This document shows positions 1-14,600 of a DNA stretch of 64,000 nucleotides, one piece after another (position 1 is the stretch's first letter; each line of letters opens with the position of its first letter). The DNA comes from Dermatophagoides farinae. Its lineage: Eukaryota > Arthropoda > Arachnida > Sarcoptiformes > Pyroglyphidae. Location: positions 787,001-851,000 of the forward strand of contig NC_134684.1 in NCBI RefSeq assembly GCF_024713945.1, in the 5' to 3' direction. The position numbers were made by a program, and so were the translations under genes. The notes under the pieces are model-generated. The model did no database searches. It worked only from the letters and a program-made list of their open reading frames with translations, and was not told where the DNA came from.

Positions 1-734
1 ATTTGATCATCATTAATCGATTGATGTTTTGTCTTAATCATCATCGGTGGTCTCGAAACTCTAGATTTACAGATTGGAATTCGTGTTTTTATAGTTTTTT
101 CTAACGAATTTTTCTTGCATGTTTTGTTGTTGTTGTTGTTGATGGTGGTGGTGGTAGCGGTGCTGGTGGTGATAGGAGAATCATGATCTTCAAGTAGGTT
201 CAACATTTTTTGGAATTTTAATTTATTGGTCATCATCATATTTGTTGATGATTTTGATCGATTTGATGCTATTAACGGTGAAATTCCATCATTATCATCA
301 TCATCATCGTCATCGCCATCAGCAGCAGCAGCATCAACGGTAGCTGCTATATTTCTATTATTACGTCTTAACCATTCACGACGAATTCTACCTTGAATAT
401 GTGGTGATAATAATAGAAATGAATGCAATGTAATTTTACCATCATTTATTGATTGTATAATTTCTTCATCTTTACGTGTTGCTGTTGTTTGTAATTGTAT
501 TTTTTTACTACCAACACCATTATGTACAATACGTTGATGTTTACAACGGCAACAAATATGACGACTTGGTGTATCTGTATCGGATATGGGTATAAATTTC
601 ATCGTCATTGATGATGATTTCATCATTTCTTTTTCATATTTTTCATTATTTTTCACAATTGATTGTGGTGTTGATTTTTTTATCATTTGAAATTTTGTCA
701 ATTTTCGTAACACTTTTGTTCTCGTTCTGATCAT
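1..734 (-). CDS. Unrecognised basic protein, 5' part only (runs off left edge)
   Basis: An uninterrupted reading frame of 244 codons starts at the ATG at 734 and is still open at base 1, so the C-terminus lies outside the window. An in-frame TAG at 786-788 precedes the ATG, which supports this start unless an upstream exon is spliced on. The codon choice resembles the certain exons elsewhere in the window. The first 60 residues are rich in Lys, Met and Ser. A compact Cys cluster follows (HICCRCKHQR, Cys61, Cys62, Cys64), then a charged helix-like stretch ending REWLRRNNRN, then Ala, Asp, Thr and Asn homopeptide runs. No signal peptide or membrane segment is visible. I do not recognise the family. 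The lack of stops over 730 bases in such AT-rich DNA argues that it is real. Confidence 0.6.
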   Translation of the reverse strand, partial: MIRTRTKVLRKLTKFQMIKKSTPQSIVKNNEKYEKEMMKSSSMTMKFIPISDTDTPSRHICCRCKHQRIVHNGVGSKKIQLQTTATRKDEEIIQSINDGKITLHSFLLLSPHIQGRIRREWLRRNNRNIAATVDAAAADGDDDDDDDNDGISPLIASNRSKSSTNMMMTNKLKFQKMLNLLEDHDSPITTSTATTTTINNNNNKTCKKNSLEKTIKTRIPICKSRVSRPPMMIKTKHQSINDDQ

Positions 735-3700
735 AATTGATGGCTGACTACCACACACACACACACACACACTACACAAACTTGTCTATACGAACGAATT
801 TTATAGAAAAAAAAAATCAAAAAATATTTTCAATGGCAAATTCGACAAAAAAAAACTCTGTTTTTCATACTTTTTTGTATTGATTGATAAAAATTCAATT
901 AATTAACAGCTCTGGTAACAATGACAAAAATTTTCGAGAATTTCCAATCAACCACACACTCTTTCTATTTCTACTTTATCGAAAAAAAAACCAAATCAAA
1001 AAGTGCAAGGTCATCATGATAAAATCTCGTTTTTTTTCTTTGGATAATTCTAATTGTTGTCGATGACCAAAAAAAAAATGTGTCTATTTGCACAACACAG
1101 AAAAAACAGAATCCTAATGATTTTTTTGTTTCTTCGTTTGTTTAATCTTCATAAACGTGATCGTCTATTTTCCACATAGTGTGTGTATCATTGTAATTTT
1201 TTCGGTGTTTAGTTTGTTGTTGTTGTTGATCAAGTTTTTTTCATTTTCATTTGTTTATTGCATTGTTCATTGGTTGAAATATGAATATTTTCAATGGATG
1301 AGAGAAAAAAAAACAAATGATAAATTACAAGAAAATTGTAATATGCAACAATAAATCTTTTTTTTTTTTTTTTTTTGACTTTGGTGGACACACTGTGAAA
1401 TCACTATTGGCAAAATATTAAATGGTTATATCATCAGTTGATATTGTTTACCACACTCGATGAAAGATAACCAATCATTATCATCATCATCATCATCATC
1501 CACTTTACCAGAAAAAAATAGAATATGACAATAACAGGAATTGGCGTTGTTTGTCATTAAAATCAAAAAAAAAAAAAAAAGAATTTTCCACTCGACCGCT
1601 GATTTTACAGACACAGACACAAAAAAAATCAAAAGTCAGCTTCACCACAATGATTTTTTTTGTTGTTGTTGTTCCATTCGTTCATTTTTTCGGTGGTCGT
1701 AATCTTATTTTTTCAGCCATAATTTAGCTTTTTTGTTCATTTAAAAAAATCTTATTCTTAATAACGTTTATCATCATCATCATTATTATTGTTTTAGCTG
1801 CGGTTTTGTCTTTATTTTTGTTTTTGTTGTTGTTGTGAATCACTTACGTATGTATCATTAACTTTTGTTATTATTTTTTTTTCTCTCACGCGCATGCAAA
1901 CAAGAATAATATAAAATTCTTGATTCCCATTGCATTGTTTTGATGATGATCATTGTAAATGTTTCCATTTCATCATCATCATCATCAATTTGTCTATTGT
2001 CTATTCCAAGAATGAAGAGAAAAAAAAATGAAATAAATTAATCACGGTCATGTACAAATCATCATCATCATCATATATCCATGGTAATCATTTTCACATT
2101 TTGTTGTCTTGTAGAGTGGCTGACCAGTGAAATAAAGAATAAAACAGTGAACGATACAATTTTCATTATGATTTTTTTATTTCTCTTTTGATGATGACGA
2201 TGTAAAAGAAACAATTCGTGTGTGTGTCTGTTTGTGGGCAAAAGAATATAATTTCTAACTAATTCAAAATTCTGGTCGCGAATAAAATATTTTCACACTC
2301 ACACTTCAACAGACAATGATGATTATAAAAAGGAAATGAATTTTGATTTCACTCTCTCTCTCTCTCTCTCAGTTGCCACCGCCCACTACCCCGCATTTAC
2401 TTGTAATCAACCAAAAACAATGATGATCAAGTTGATGAGAAAATTGTGAATTTTTTGTTTGGCGCAATCCAAAAAAAAAACCAATTGAAATTGTTGGATG
2501 ATGACACCAAAAAAAAGTTACATTTTGATTTTCATTTTGATTTTTTTTCAGAAAAAAATTCCTGTTTCTTTGCAGATGTCAATTACAAGGAAATTTTAAA
2601 TGAAAAAAAAAACATGGATCGACAAAAGTCTATGATTTATTCGGGTCAATTTTCCAGGGAAATTTTCTTTTTTTTTTCATTGGTTATGTTTTCGAAAACT
2701 TTTTTTTTCTTTTGGCTGTTGTTTTTTTTTCATGTCTGTCCATTTTGTCTTTGAAAATTGATTTTTTCTGTTTTTTTTCCGTGTTCATGTTTTCATTTTC
2801 ACTTTCATTTTGACTGTTGTTCATTTCAATCTATATATAGACTAAATAAAGACAAGAAAACAAAACAAAAAATTTTTTTTTGAAGTAGAAAAAAAAGATT
2901 GTCTGTCCATTGATCGATATAGATGATGAAAAAGGGATGGACAAAATGTGAAAATTGCCATTTAGCTAGAAAAAAACAGCCGAAACATGTAACAACAACA
3001 ACAACAACAATTGTCACGCATCAAATGAAGATGAACAGAGAAAAAAAATGAGTAAAATTGTTGTTGTTGCTCGAAAATCTGTGAAAAAAAGAGGTTGGGT
3101 TAAACTTGCTGCTGGAAAGAAAGAAAGACAAAAAAAAAACTTTTCATTCAACCCATTGATGATGAGTGTGTTGTTTAGAATTTTTGATTGTCATATCATT
3201 TCAAATCAAGTAAAATGCAGCGATTAACGATAATGTCAATGGTAATAAAAAAACCACGGCAACGACGACCACCACTAAAAACAACAACAACAACAACAAC
3301 AACAAAATCATCATGATGGAACAATGGGGAAAAAAATTCTCTTTCTCACGCATTGGCCATACTTGTTTTTTTTTGTATTTGTTTGGCAGCAATTTTCTCA
3401 TATTTTTTTTATATGTGATATGAAAATGGAAAATTCCAAAGAAAAAAAAATTTTTCACCATCTTGAATGTAAATGAATGATTATGATGATTATGGTTAAA
3501 TAATGATTTAGTGCATACACACACACACACACACACATGAAATGAGAATAACCGGATAATAATGAAATAAACTTTACCATCATCACCACCACCACACGAA
3601 AACGTTATTATCATCATGATGATGATGATAATAATAACGTGAAAGAAAAAAACAACAACAAAAAAAATTCGGTTAGCCTCGCTTTTTCAACCATGAAGAT

Positions 3701-6700
3701 GAAAATAAATAAATAAGATTCTGGTAGTTTATTTCTTTTCGATAAAGAATTTTCTTCTTCTCCATATTTTACCTTGATCACACATTGATAAAGTCGTTTT
3801 TTTGTTGTTGTTGATAACAGAATTTTGACTAAGTAAAGTATGATTTACTATTTGGCCAGGGTTAAAGGATTTAATGTTCAAATGAGTATGATGATGATGA
3901 ATAATTACTATCAATGAAATGAAATTAATCATAATCATCCAAAATTCATAATTCTAGGAATCTAATCTATTTGTTCCATTCTCTAGCCCCTCCATCAGCC
4001 CCAAGAAAACAAATTCTGATTTGTTAAAGGGGTAAATGAAATTGGAAATTTTTTTTTTTCGTTCCATTCACAAATTATCTTCCAAGTGTGTGTGTGTGTG
4101 CGTTTGTATTTTCAGCTGCGTCTTTTTTTCTTTTTTTCTGTTTTTTTTTCTTGCATCGAAATGTTCAATTCTTCACCATAATCATCATGATTCAATTCAC
4201 GATATGATTGTCTGGTGATTCTTTTTTCTCTCTGCAGAAAAAAAAATTCATCATTGGAAATCAGTATCTTTGAGATAGATCTATTTTTTTTACCCTGTTT
4301 GATGATTATTTTTCGATCTTTATATTTTCATCTTTTTCATCTTCATTCATTCGATGTTTGTGAATCATTTATCATTGGAATTATCGTCGTTGTTGTTGTT
4401 GTTGCTGCTGTTATGGTTTGTATTTTTTTTCTCTTAACTTCAGTAGTCTTTGGGTATTTTGTGATATATTGCATATTTCTCTATCTCTCTCTCTCTCTCC
4501 CCATACATGGTATTAACTGGTATTTTTTTTTTTGTTTTTCGTTGGTTATGCAATGCAGCGACATGCTGCTTCACTTGGACAATAAACGTGTCGATCATAG
4601 TTGATGCTTTGGTGGTGGTGGTGGTCAATTTTTTTTTATATATAGCAAGGTCCATCCAAATAACTTATTTGTCATAAAGTTTTTTTTCTTTACTTCATTC
4701 ATTTTTCAATGTTATATAATTTCTTAAATGGAATTTTTTTTTTATATACATTGTTTTTCTGTTTTATTTCATTCCAAAAAAAAAGAAAAAGATTGCATTG
4801 GTGCGTGGGTGGCTGGGTGTATGATTGGAAATATAAATCATTTTTTTCCACCCCCCGTATATATACGATATGATGATGATGATGATGATTCGTTCATCTC
4901 TATCGATTGTGATAAGTTGGATTTCACACACAACATCTGGCCATTTTTTTTTGTTGTTGTTGTTTAAAATTTTACGAATTTACCAACGAAGTAGCAACGA
5001 ACTATCTATCGATTTTTTTTGGGATTAAAAAAAAAAATTCTGATGATCCAAGCAAACCAGAAAAAAAATGAAAATAAATAAATCTTCTTGCATGTTCATG
5101 ATGAATTCATGTTTTTTTTTGTTTTGTTTTGTTTGATTCGAATAATGTTTTCAATTACACATTCAATGGATTCATTTTCAAATTCAACAACAATGAAAAT
5201 GGTCGGCATTTTTTTCATTCATTCATTTCTCGTTTTCATTGTCAATCACTTGGTGCATTTTTTTTTTTGTTTTGTTTTAGTCCTATTCAATATAATGTGA
5301 GCAGAGAAAACAACGAATCATGAATGACCATTGATATTGTTTGTTTGTTGATGATGATGATGATGATGCATTGAAATGATTATGGCTGACATATGAATGA
5401 CAATAGTAATTTTATTTCTTTTTTGTTGTTGTTGTTGTTGTTTTTTATATGTTGGCCAATATTTCATTTGCAAATTCACATCATTTTGGTAACATTTGGC
5501 TCATCTGTTTCATTTTTTTTTATCTGTTGTATATAAATCATCAACAACAACGACGACGACGACGACAACAACAGCATTATTATCAGCTTTAGGGAATTGA
5601 TTCATATTTGTTTGTGAAATCTTGGTACATTTTTGATGAAATGAATTTTGAATTGAATCGGAGTGATCCCCCCCCCAAAAAAAAAAAAAAAAATTGAACA
5701 CACACACACTCGTAGCAATTTTAATATGAATCAAAATTGTTTTTTTTTGTTTGTCTGAAAGTTGAAGGAACTTGGAATAAATAAATATAAATATGTAGTT
5801 TGTAAATAGCCAAAAATCTGGATGAATGAAATGAAGAAAAAAAACAGACCAGAGCATAGTCCGAAAAAAATAATGACCATGATCATCATCATCATCATAA
5901 ATCTTGACCATTGCCAATTGAATATAAATGTTTATATTGTTCAAAATAATGAGAAAAAATGAAAGAAAATTCCGAGAAAAGACTAGTTGTTATTGTACAG
6001 AATATTTGCCACTTTTTTTCATTCTGTTTTCTTTTTTGAATATTCTATGTTATGGTCAATTTAAAATGTAATGGCTCTCTTTTTTTGTGGATTATTTTTT
6101 TCTGTTTGTCCACAATTCCAAAGAAAAAAAAGACCAAACTTTTGTTTGACTCTGATAACAATTAACGGCTGAATTTTTTTTTTCGTTTATGAAGAAGAAT
6201 CTAGATTCTAGAAGATGGCCAAAAAAAAAAACGCAAAACGCAGTGAATGAATAAAATGATGATTTATGTTTAGAAATGAAAAATGGACAATGATTCTATT
6301 GGGATTTTTTTTTCTTTTTTTTTGTTGTTGTTTCATTCATTTCACACCATCATTCAATTTCTTTTCGTTTTTTTTCATTTTCCATATCCGTTTCATTCAT
6401 TTATTTATTCATTCATTCATTTTGTGAAGAAGAAGAAAAAAAAACAGCCAATAATTTCAAATAAATCAATCAACACATGTACCGGAGTTGAAAATAAAAT
6501 CGACAAGATTCTAGCATCATCATCGGTAGTGTAGGTGTTTTTTTTGTCGGTAGTGGACACGCACAAACACAAATTGCCAATCATTTTCTCACACATACAC
6601 ATATCTTTTTTTTAACAATGTATTTCTTGTCTCATACACACACACACACACAAAAGCCACCATAAATTGTCGTCATTGTTTCCGTTTTGTTTCATAATAA

Positions 6701-9700
6701 TAATAATAATCGATAGTATCGGTTGTAATCATGTCTGTGTGTGTGTGTGTGTGTGTTTTCGACTTTTTTTTCAAAGGAAATTACATTGTACACACACACA
6801 CACACACACACAACCAGTAAAGGAAGAAAAAAATGTCAAAAAATTTTATTTTTTTTTCACAATTTTTTTTCTATATTATCAAAAATGGTTAGTTTCATTT
6901 TTTTTCTGTTGTTGTTGTTGCTTGCTTTCTTTCTTTCTTCACTGAAACAATGATGATGATGATGATGATGAGATTGGCCCTTGGATCCGGCGGGAACCAA
7001 AAAAAAAAAAAAAAAGATTAATCATTTACATCGTCCTTATGATAAGCGGGCCCATTGTGTGTCTGTGTCTGTGTCTGTGTCGGTACGACTGAAAAAAAAA
7101 GAATGAAAAGAAAAGAGAAAAGTAAAGGAAAAAAAATGTAATAACCGAAAACACACAGACACACACAGAACGTAATTTAAAAGATTGTCTCATCATCATC
7201 AGTTTTGTTCTGATTAAATTTGTATTGAAAACAACGAAAAAAAAAACATTTCTTAAACGACTAAAAAAACAACACACACACACACACACAAACATTCACA
7301 TTCACTGATCCCAATTCTTAAGCCATAAATAACGGTTTCTTTTTTTTCTGGTTCCAAAATAAAATGATCGGTCAAATTTTTAATCAATTGGATTGAAGTT
7401 TTTCTCATCATTCTCTCTCTCTCTTTCTTTCTCTTGTTTTGAATCTTAATCTAAGATTTAAACTTTCCATGCAAAATCAATGAGCCATATAAAGCTAGTG
7501 ATGGAGAGGCATTTTTTTTTTTTTTTTTTGCTTTGTCAATATGGTATATCTACGGCCAATCGGGATTCTAACTATTGGTGATTTTAATGTCGTACTACAT
7601 TTAGTACCATTGTTTGAAGTTCAATTTAGTTTAGTCCCGCTGTGAATTTAATTTTTCGTTTGAACAAAAAAAAAAAAAAAAATCTTTTGAAAGAAAACCA
7701 TTTCACCATTGATTTGATTGTAATATAGTAGTGAACAACATAAATAACATTGAAAATCATCTTTATGAAGAAAAAAAAACGACGACGATGATGTTGATGA
7801 TGATTATCATCATCAATTGATTGTTTGATCGATTTGTTAAAATATCGAGATTTATTTTCATTATTATTGATTGCCAATATAGGAACAAATAAACAGAACA
7901 AGAATGAAGAAGTTCATCTATTGATCTTTGTTCATTAAATCTAATCATCAAAATCAATAAAATCATCATCGTCGTCGTCGTCATTGTCTATTAGTGATTA
8001 TTATCATCATCATTTGAACTGGGATATGAGAAAAAAAAATTCTTCATCATGATTCACGTGTGTTTTTATGAGAACTAAATTCTTTTTGTTTTCTGTTTCC
8101 ATCATTATCATCATATATTCTGATGTTCGTCTGTTTCCATATTTTTTCTACTACAACCAGTGTAATAGGAATAATGAAATTTTTTTTTAAGTGAATTTTC
8201 AATTCACGATGAGACCATATTAATTCCGCTGCCGCTACCGCTACCGTTGATGGTGTGAATGAATTTTTGTACAAAAAAAATTTTTTTTTATAACCAAAAT
8301 GAAATTATGCAAATTCTTTGTTGTTGTTGTCGTTGTTTTTTTTTTTACTTTAACATGGTTAATGCAATTTTTGCTCTTTTGCCATATCAATATCTATCTA
8401 TCTATCTCTCTCTAGAGAATATTCTTTTCTCCGAATAATGTTTTTATAATTTTTTCATTTTCATTGCAAAAAAAATAAAAAAAAACACAAATCATTAACC
8501 TCATTCGCATCAAGGATAGTATTTCCGGAAAATTTTTTCATCTTTCACTTTTACCGATAATCCGATACTATTCAGAGTGAAACCGAAAAAAAAATTATCC
8601 ATTTATTTAGGTCGATATATTCATAAACATTCGTCATCACTTTTTTTCCGGAATCTAAATATCGATTTATTTTTTATTTTTTTTTTTTGTTTTTTGTTTT
8701 ATTTTATTTGATAGATCGATTCATTTTGAATATTTTTTTTTGTTTTCACACCACACAGATTTATTTTTTTTTCTGTGTGTGTGTGTGTGTCGCTGTTGAT
8801 CCATTTTCATCTGTGAAATGAATTTTTTTTTCAGTGTACACATTCCACATAATAAAGATATGCCAATTTTAACAAGATTTGTGTGTTTGTCTCTCTGTGT
8901 GTGTGTGTTTGTGTTTGAATCGTTTATTTCGATCGTTGTCGTCATCGTCATCATCTTAGACGACAATGATGAGACAAAGATTCCAGAAACCTTCTCATTC
9001 ATTCATTCATTCTAAGAATTGAAATTGAAATTGAATGAATAGAAAAAAAAAGATTTAATCTTACCAGAGATAAATGTAGTTTGCCATTTTTTCTTCTTCT
9101 TCTTCTTCGTTTTGTTAAATTTTTTTTTTGTTCTCCACTGTTTGTATATGATGCTGGCAACGTGTAATGTGTGTATATTTATATATAGATAAATCACAAG
9201 ACTAGAGACAAAAAAAAGGATGATGAAGAATTTTTTTTTCTCTCTCTCTCTCTCTCTTTCTGGGTCGGTTTTACTTCATCAACCAAACCAACCAAATGCA
9301 ATACAACGCAATGAAATAAAAACACACAAGACTAATCAGCATAATAATGAATTGACATTTATCTAATTTTGTATTTCTGCTTGTTCATTCATTCAGTCAT
9401 TCATCCTTTTTTTTTATTTTCATTTTCATTTACATTTCTTCGGGATTTATTCATGTGTTTTTTGTATATATACACACACACTAATGGCGGAATTTTTTTT
9501 TATATTCATATTATTGATTTTTTTGGTGGTGGTGGTAGTAAAATTGTCATTGACGAATTTGAATGGAATTCTCATACAATATCAACAACAACAAAGAAAA
9601 TCGAATGTTTTATGATATGGTTATGGTGAATGATGGTAAATCTGATGATCCATAAAGTTAAGAATGAATGAATGAATGAATTGTAAATGAAAAAAAAAAG

Positions 9701-10625
9701 AAAAAAAATGAAAATTGAATGAGAATTGTAAATGTGTGTGTGTGTGTGTGCATTTGTCGTGGTTGTCGATTAGGTTCTTCACTTCTTCTTCTTTTTTTTT
9801 ATTCTCTGAGAGAAAAAAAAAACATTGATTTTGACATTTATTTGATTCTGTGTGTGTGTGTTTGATATATCGATTTCATATTATTTTTTTGTTATTATTC
9901 TATGACAATGACGATTCTTTTCTTTTCGTTTTTGGGTTTAGATTGAGATTGAGAAAAGAAAAAAATTTACATTATAAAAATCAATTGTCAATTTGGTGGT
10001 GACAATTTCAAAAAGAATTTTGTTTATTTTTTTTTCTTGTCTACAAAAAAAAAAACAAATAAACATTGAAACCTAATCAAAGATTACAGATTCTCTGTAT
10101 GAATATATATTCTGTTTATTTGTTTTTCAAGATTCAGTCTCTGACTATTATACAATTTCGATCCTTGTTTGATAATGAAACACGACATCATATTGATTGA
10201 ATTGATTCTTGTTTTACTATAGTCGAAGACGATTGTTTTGTCTTTTTCTTTTCGACACATTCATTCATCGTACGTTTTTTCATTTTATCATCATCGTCAT
10301 TAGCTCCGGAAACACGAAACAAATGAGTTTACAAAAAGAATTTCTTCAATTTCTTCAGTTGCTTGATTGTTCTGCTGCTGCTCATTTTGATTTGTTTTCG
10401 TTTCATATCCGTTTGTGTTCATATGTATCCTGAAAATGAAAAATCAAAAAAAAAAAAAAAAAAACAAAAAAGAAATTATCATGAAATGAAATGAAATGAA
10501 TAAATAATCATCATCTTTGTCATGTACACGAAAACGGAATCGTACTATTTCTTGCCATTTTTGTTTGTCATTTGATTTGTTTCTTGTTTGACATTTATTT
10601 ATTGGTGAATATATAAATGTAACCG

Positions 10626-10628
<3 letters not shown>

Positions 10629-10659
<31 letters not shown>
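10629..10659. repeat. (TG)n microsatellite
   Basis: About 15 uninterrupted TG units, likely to vary in length between individuals. Confidence 0.95.
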
Positions 10660-10661
<2 letters not shown>

Positions 10662-11306
10662 AAATATATTTTCATTTCCATCATCGATTGTCGATGTATT
10701 TGCCGATTCAAAAAATTTTTTCTATCTTCAACCAAATTACGATTGAATTGCATATTTTTTTCGTGTGTGTGTGTATGTTATTTGTGAATGATAAATTTTT
10801 ATTTTTGCAGAATAAATAAATGATGAATCATTTTTTTTCCTTTGGTCTCGATTCATTCGATTCGATTCGATTCGATTCCTTCGCCAACATCATCGAAATT
10901 CGTTGTTTTTTTCTTTGGTTGTCGATTTCTATGTGATTTAACCGGCTCGTTTTTAAATGTGTGTGTGTAGTAAATTGTGACCGGAAAAAAATGAACGGGC
11001 AACTGAAGAAAAAAAGCCAATCTTTATTTTGAAGTGAGAAATGATTCTGTTTGTGTGTGTGTGTATGCATGGAAACAGAAAAGAGCAACAAAAATTCAGA
11101 AAAAAAATCCAAAAAAAAGAGGACGAAGGAAAAAATCGATCAAAATCAAATTTACATTTTTGCCTATATATATTGTGTGTGTTTGTGTTTGATCTGACTA
11201 TGGTTTTTGTTTTTTTTTTTTTGCATTTTCGTCATGCTGTGTATCTTATATCAGGAATCAGGAATTTTTTCTCTCTCACTATTGATGCTCTATAATTCCA
11301 AGATAA

Positions 11307-11310
<4 letters not shown>

Positions 11311-11339
<29 letters not shown>
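11311..11339. repeat. (AC)n microsatellite
   Basis: About 14 uninterrupted AC units, about 225 bp before the three-armed hairpin. Confidence 0.95.
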
Positions 11340-11342
<3 letters not shown>

Positions 11343-11563
11343 TTCATCCCCTTGTTCGTTAGTGACAACACTGAAACGCTGTGGATTTTCTCTCATATCT
11401 TTAACAATAAATGAGAATCAAGAACCAATAAAAAGGCAAAGAAACGCCAAGCCAAACCAAAACAAAAAAAAAATATTCTTGAAAACTAAACATTCAAAAC
11501 ATTTCAGACTTTTTTTTCTTCTTTCGTTCGCTATTCACTTGCTTTTTTTTATTATTCACACAG

Positions 11564-11648
11564 GAAAATGAGTCATGAAATAGTTTGACTAAAAGTCAAG
11601 CTATTTCTCGTTTGCACCTACTTCAAGCTATTTCATGACTCATTTTTC
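11564..11648. repeat. Foldback element with three complementary arms
   Basis: The left arm (11564-11588) pairs with the right arm (11623-11648) over about 25 bp with only one or two mismatches. Both arms contain ATGAGTCATGAAATAG or its complement. A third, shorter arm (11594-11607, AGTCAAGCTATTTC) also pairs with the left arm across a 3-nt loop. Two hairpins therefore compete for the left arm. No coding capacity. It could be a foldback repeat, the relic of a small transposon or a small-RNA precursor, and the sequence alone does not decide. Confidence 0.75.
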
Positions 11649-14600
11649 TGTGTGTTATATTATTGATTTGATTATTGCTACAACAACAACAACAACAGCA
11701 ACGACAACGAAACATGAAATCTGAATCAAGGAATAAAGTGGATAAAAATTCTCAACGAAAAAAAACACTACTTTTTTATGAAAAATAGAAAAATTGATTC
11801 TATAAAGTGGTGTTTTTTTCCCCAAAAAAAATAACGCACAAACACACACACAGTGTGAATATAAGAATATTCTTTTGATTAGATTTCATATGAACACACA
11901 CACACAAGATGAAAAACAATGCAATATGTTTTATTTCAAAAAAAATCGAGCATTATTCCACGACCACCATCCCTTACACAACACACAAAACAAGAAACTA
12001 ACACCAGAAATTAAGTGTTTTGATCAAAAAGAATAAAAATATGCTAACCAATTGAATGATTGAAGAAATATTAAATATCAGCTAAATCACCCATCAAAAA
12101 AATGACAATAATGAAGCTAAGAATCGAGATATAATAATAATAATAATAAAAACAATTGCCCATTTCATAGATTATTGACTTTGTCGTTTGTTTTGTTTTT
12201 TTTTCTTTTTTTTGTTACTCATTATTGGCCATTGGAATGGCAAAGTGGATTTTTATTCTCTCATCGTCATAAAAAAAACGATTCTGGAATCAAAAAAAAA
12301 CGATCAATTTTTGCCAGACACACTTACACACCTGCTAAAAAAGCCAGTATTTTTCGATGATGATGAACTGAAACTGAAATTCATTCATTTTGATTTCCAG
12401 AATAAAAAAAAAACTTTGACATTTGTTGGTTTTATTTACAGTGGTGGCTAGTTTGTTTTTTTTTGTGTGTTTACCAGCCATTTTCATCATCATATTTGTG
12501 AATATTTTTGGATTGAATGACAAAAAAAAAATGATGCTGATTGATATCATTTTTTTGTGTGTGTGTGTGTTTGATATTGATAATCAAGCTAAGCATTAAT
12601 GAACTTATCATCATCATCATCAGCAAATATTTGGGTCAATTTGATTATTGTATCCATTGACAATCATCAATCATATACACATCCAATGGATTCAGACATT
12701 CAATAGCCCGAATAATAATAAAAAAAGCAATATGGTCCTCATATTCGGTTACTTTTGGATTGCAATCATTTTCTGATTATTATTATTATTTTTTTTTTGC
12801 TGATTCGGATTCTCTTCTTTTTTTTGTTTTTTGTTTTGGACAATCATATAGAATATAGTGTCGCCAAAAAAAAATATAACAAATTAACTTAGTGAGAACA
12901 GAAAAAAAAGTGTCAATTTGATTAGTCAGTCAATCGAATCGCTTTATATATGATAACAACAACAAAAAAAATGTATGGTCACTACAATGAAATCAAAAAC
13001 TGTGAATTGTCGATGACAACAAGAAAAATCAATTTATGATGATGACGCTTTCACACACATACACACACAAGAGATAGATTTAGAATGGTGGAGTAAAGAA
13101 TTGAAAGTGATCAATTTTTGTTTTTTTGTTTTTGTTTTGAAAAAATTCTCCACTTTCATATTTTTTTATCATTAAAATTGCAATAATTTGACCTAAAGTT
13201 CATCCAATGTGTGTATATGTGTGCCACAATCACCTACAAAAAACCAACTACAATACAACCAGACAAAAGACTTGATAATTTTCACACATTGATGGTGGCA
13301 TAAATAGGTTTTTCTTTTCGCTTCAATGCTTCCATTATATTCCAATATTCAAATTTGTCAATTTGTTTTTTTTCCGTGTGAATATAGAATCGATTCCATC
13401 AATAAAAATTCAGATTCGTTTCGATTAAAATTGGCAAAATAAAAATTGTAATGTCCAACATTTTTTTTTTCGTTTTGTTTTGTTTTTGATTTGAAAATAA
13501 TGCAACATGAATCATGTATGCAGAATTTATTCTTGACAATTTTTTTTTCGACACACACACAAACACACCTACGCGGCTGAAAATATGAAAAAAAAATTCC
13601 ACAAATCAAAATGGCTACTTTTTTTTGTTCTGTTTTGATATTTTGTTGATAAAAATCTCACACAGTTTCTCTCTATATCCTGATTGAAACCGGTTAGTAG
13701 CCGCCACCACCACAACCACCAAATGAACGAAAGAAAAAAAACGAATCCACGACAATCAAGATATAAACACACACGCAGAATATTCAATGAAATCACCGAA
13801 TTGCTGTTGTTGTTGTTCAATATTGAATCAAAAGTTTTTTTTGTGTTGTTGACCATTCTGTTTGTTTGTTTGATTTGATTCTTCTCCTGTATTTTTTTTT
13901 CTGGTCACAACATTTCACTTTGTTTGAAGACAACAAAAAAAAAAATAAGCAAGGAAAATAGAATTGACAATATAATAATAATAAGTTGTTTCGGTTCGTT
14001 TCATTTTGTTTCTTTTGACTTTTGGTTATCCGATTTTGTATTATTACATAGGAAAAGTTATTTTCTCATTCTTGGATAAAATTCTGGTAACAAGAAAGAA
14101 GGAAAACAAAAAAAAACGACAAGAATCTTGCAAGTAGATTATCGCTTCACATCATGCAAAAAAAATGAACAAATGAACAAACAGAATCCTATTTACCGAA
14201 ATTTTCCATGTAAATAATATGCAAATAAATAGATGAAGTGAATTATTTTTTTTCTTGGACCTCCAAATGTCATGTTTGTTCACCACCACCACCACCACCA
14301 CCACCAATGGCCACCCTCAAACATAAATCAGAATTTTAGAAAGTTTGTTTTTGTTTTTGTTGGTGGAGAAAAAAAATGAATTGAAAAAACTTTTTTTTTT
14401 TGATTTTGAATCCTAATTTTTTTTTTCGTCATTGCTGAATGACAATAATTCCTTCGGGCTATTGTTCAAACCAAAAGTTTCGCTTTTCATGATTAATCCC
14501 GTTTTTGAATTGAAATTGACCTTTTAATTTTATCCATTATTGATTGATAAAAAACATTAATGTTTCGTTTAAAATGGGATTTTGTTTCATTTGTTTTTTT

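Noticed and set aside
7026-7295. Open frame rich in VCVCVC and HRHRHR, with similar ones at 6667-6945, 8721-9002, 15312-15650 and 48801-49148
   Set aside because: They are translations of CA/TG, GA and CAT repeats with poly-Phe from T runs. No domain, no exon-like codon use.
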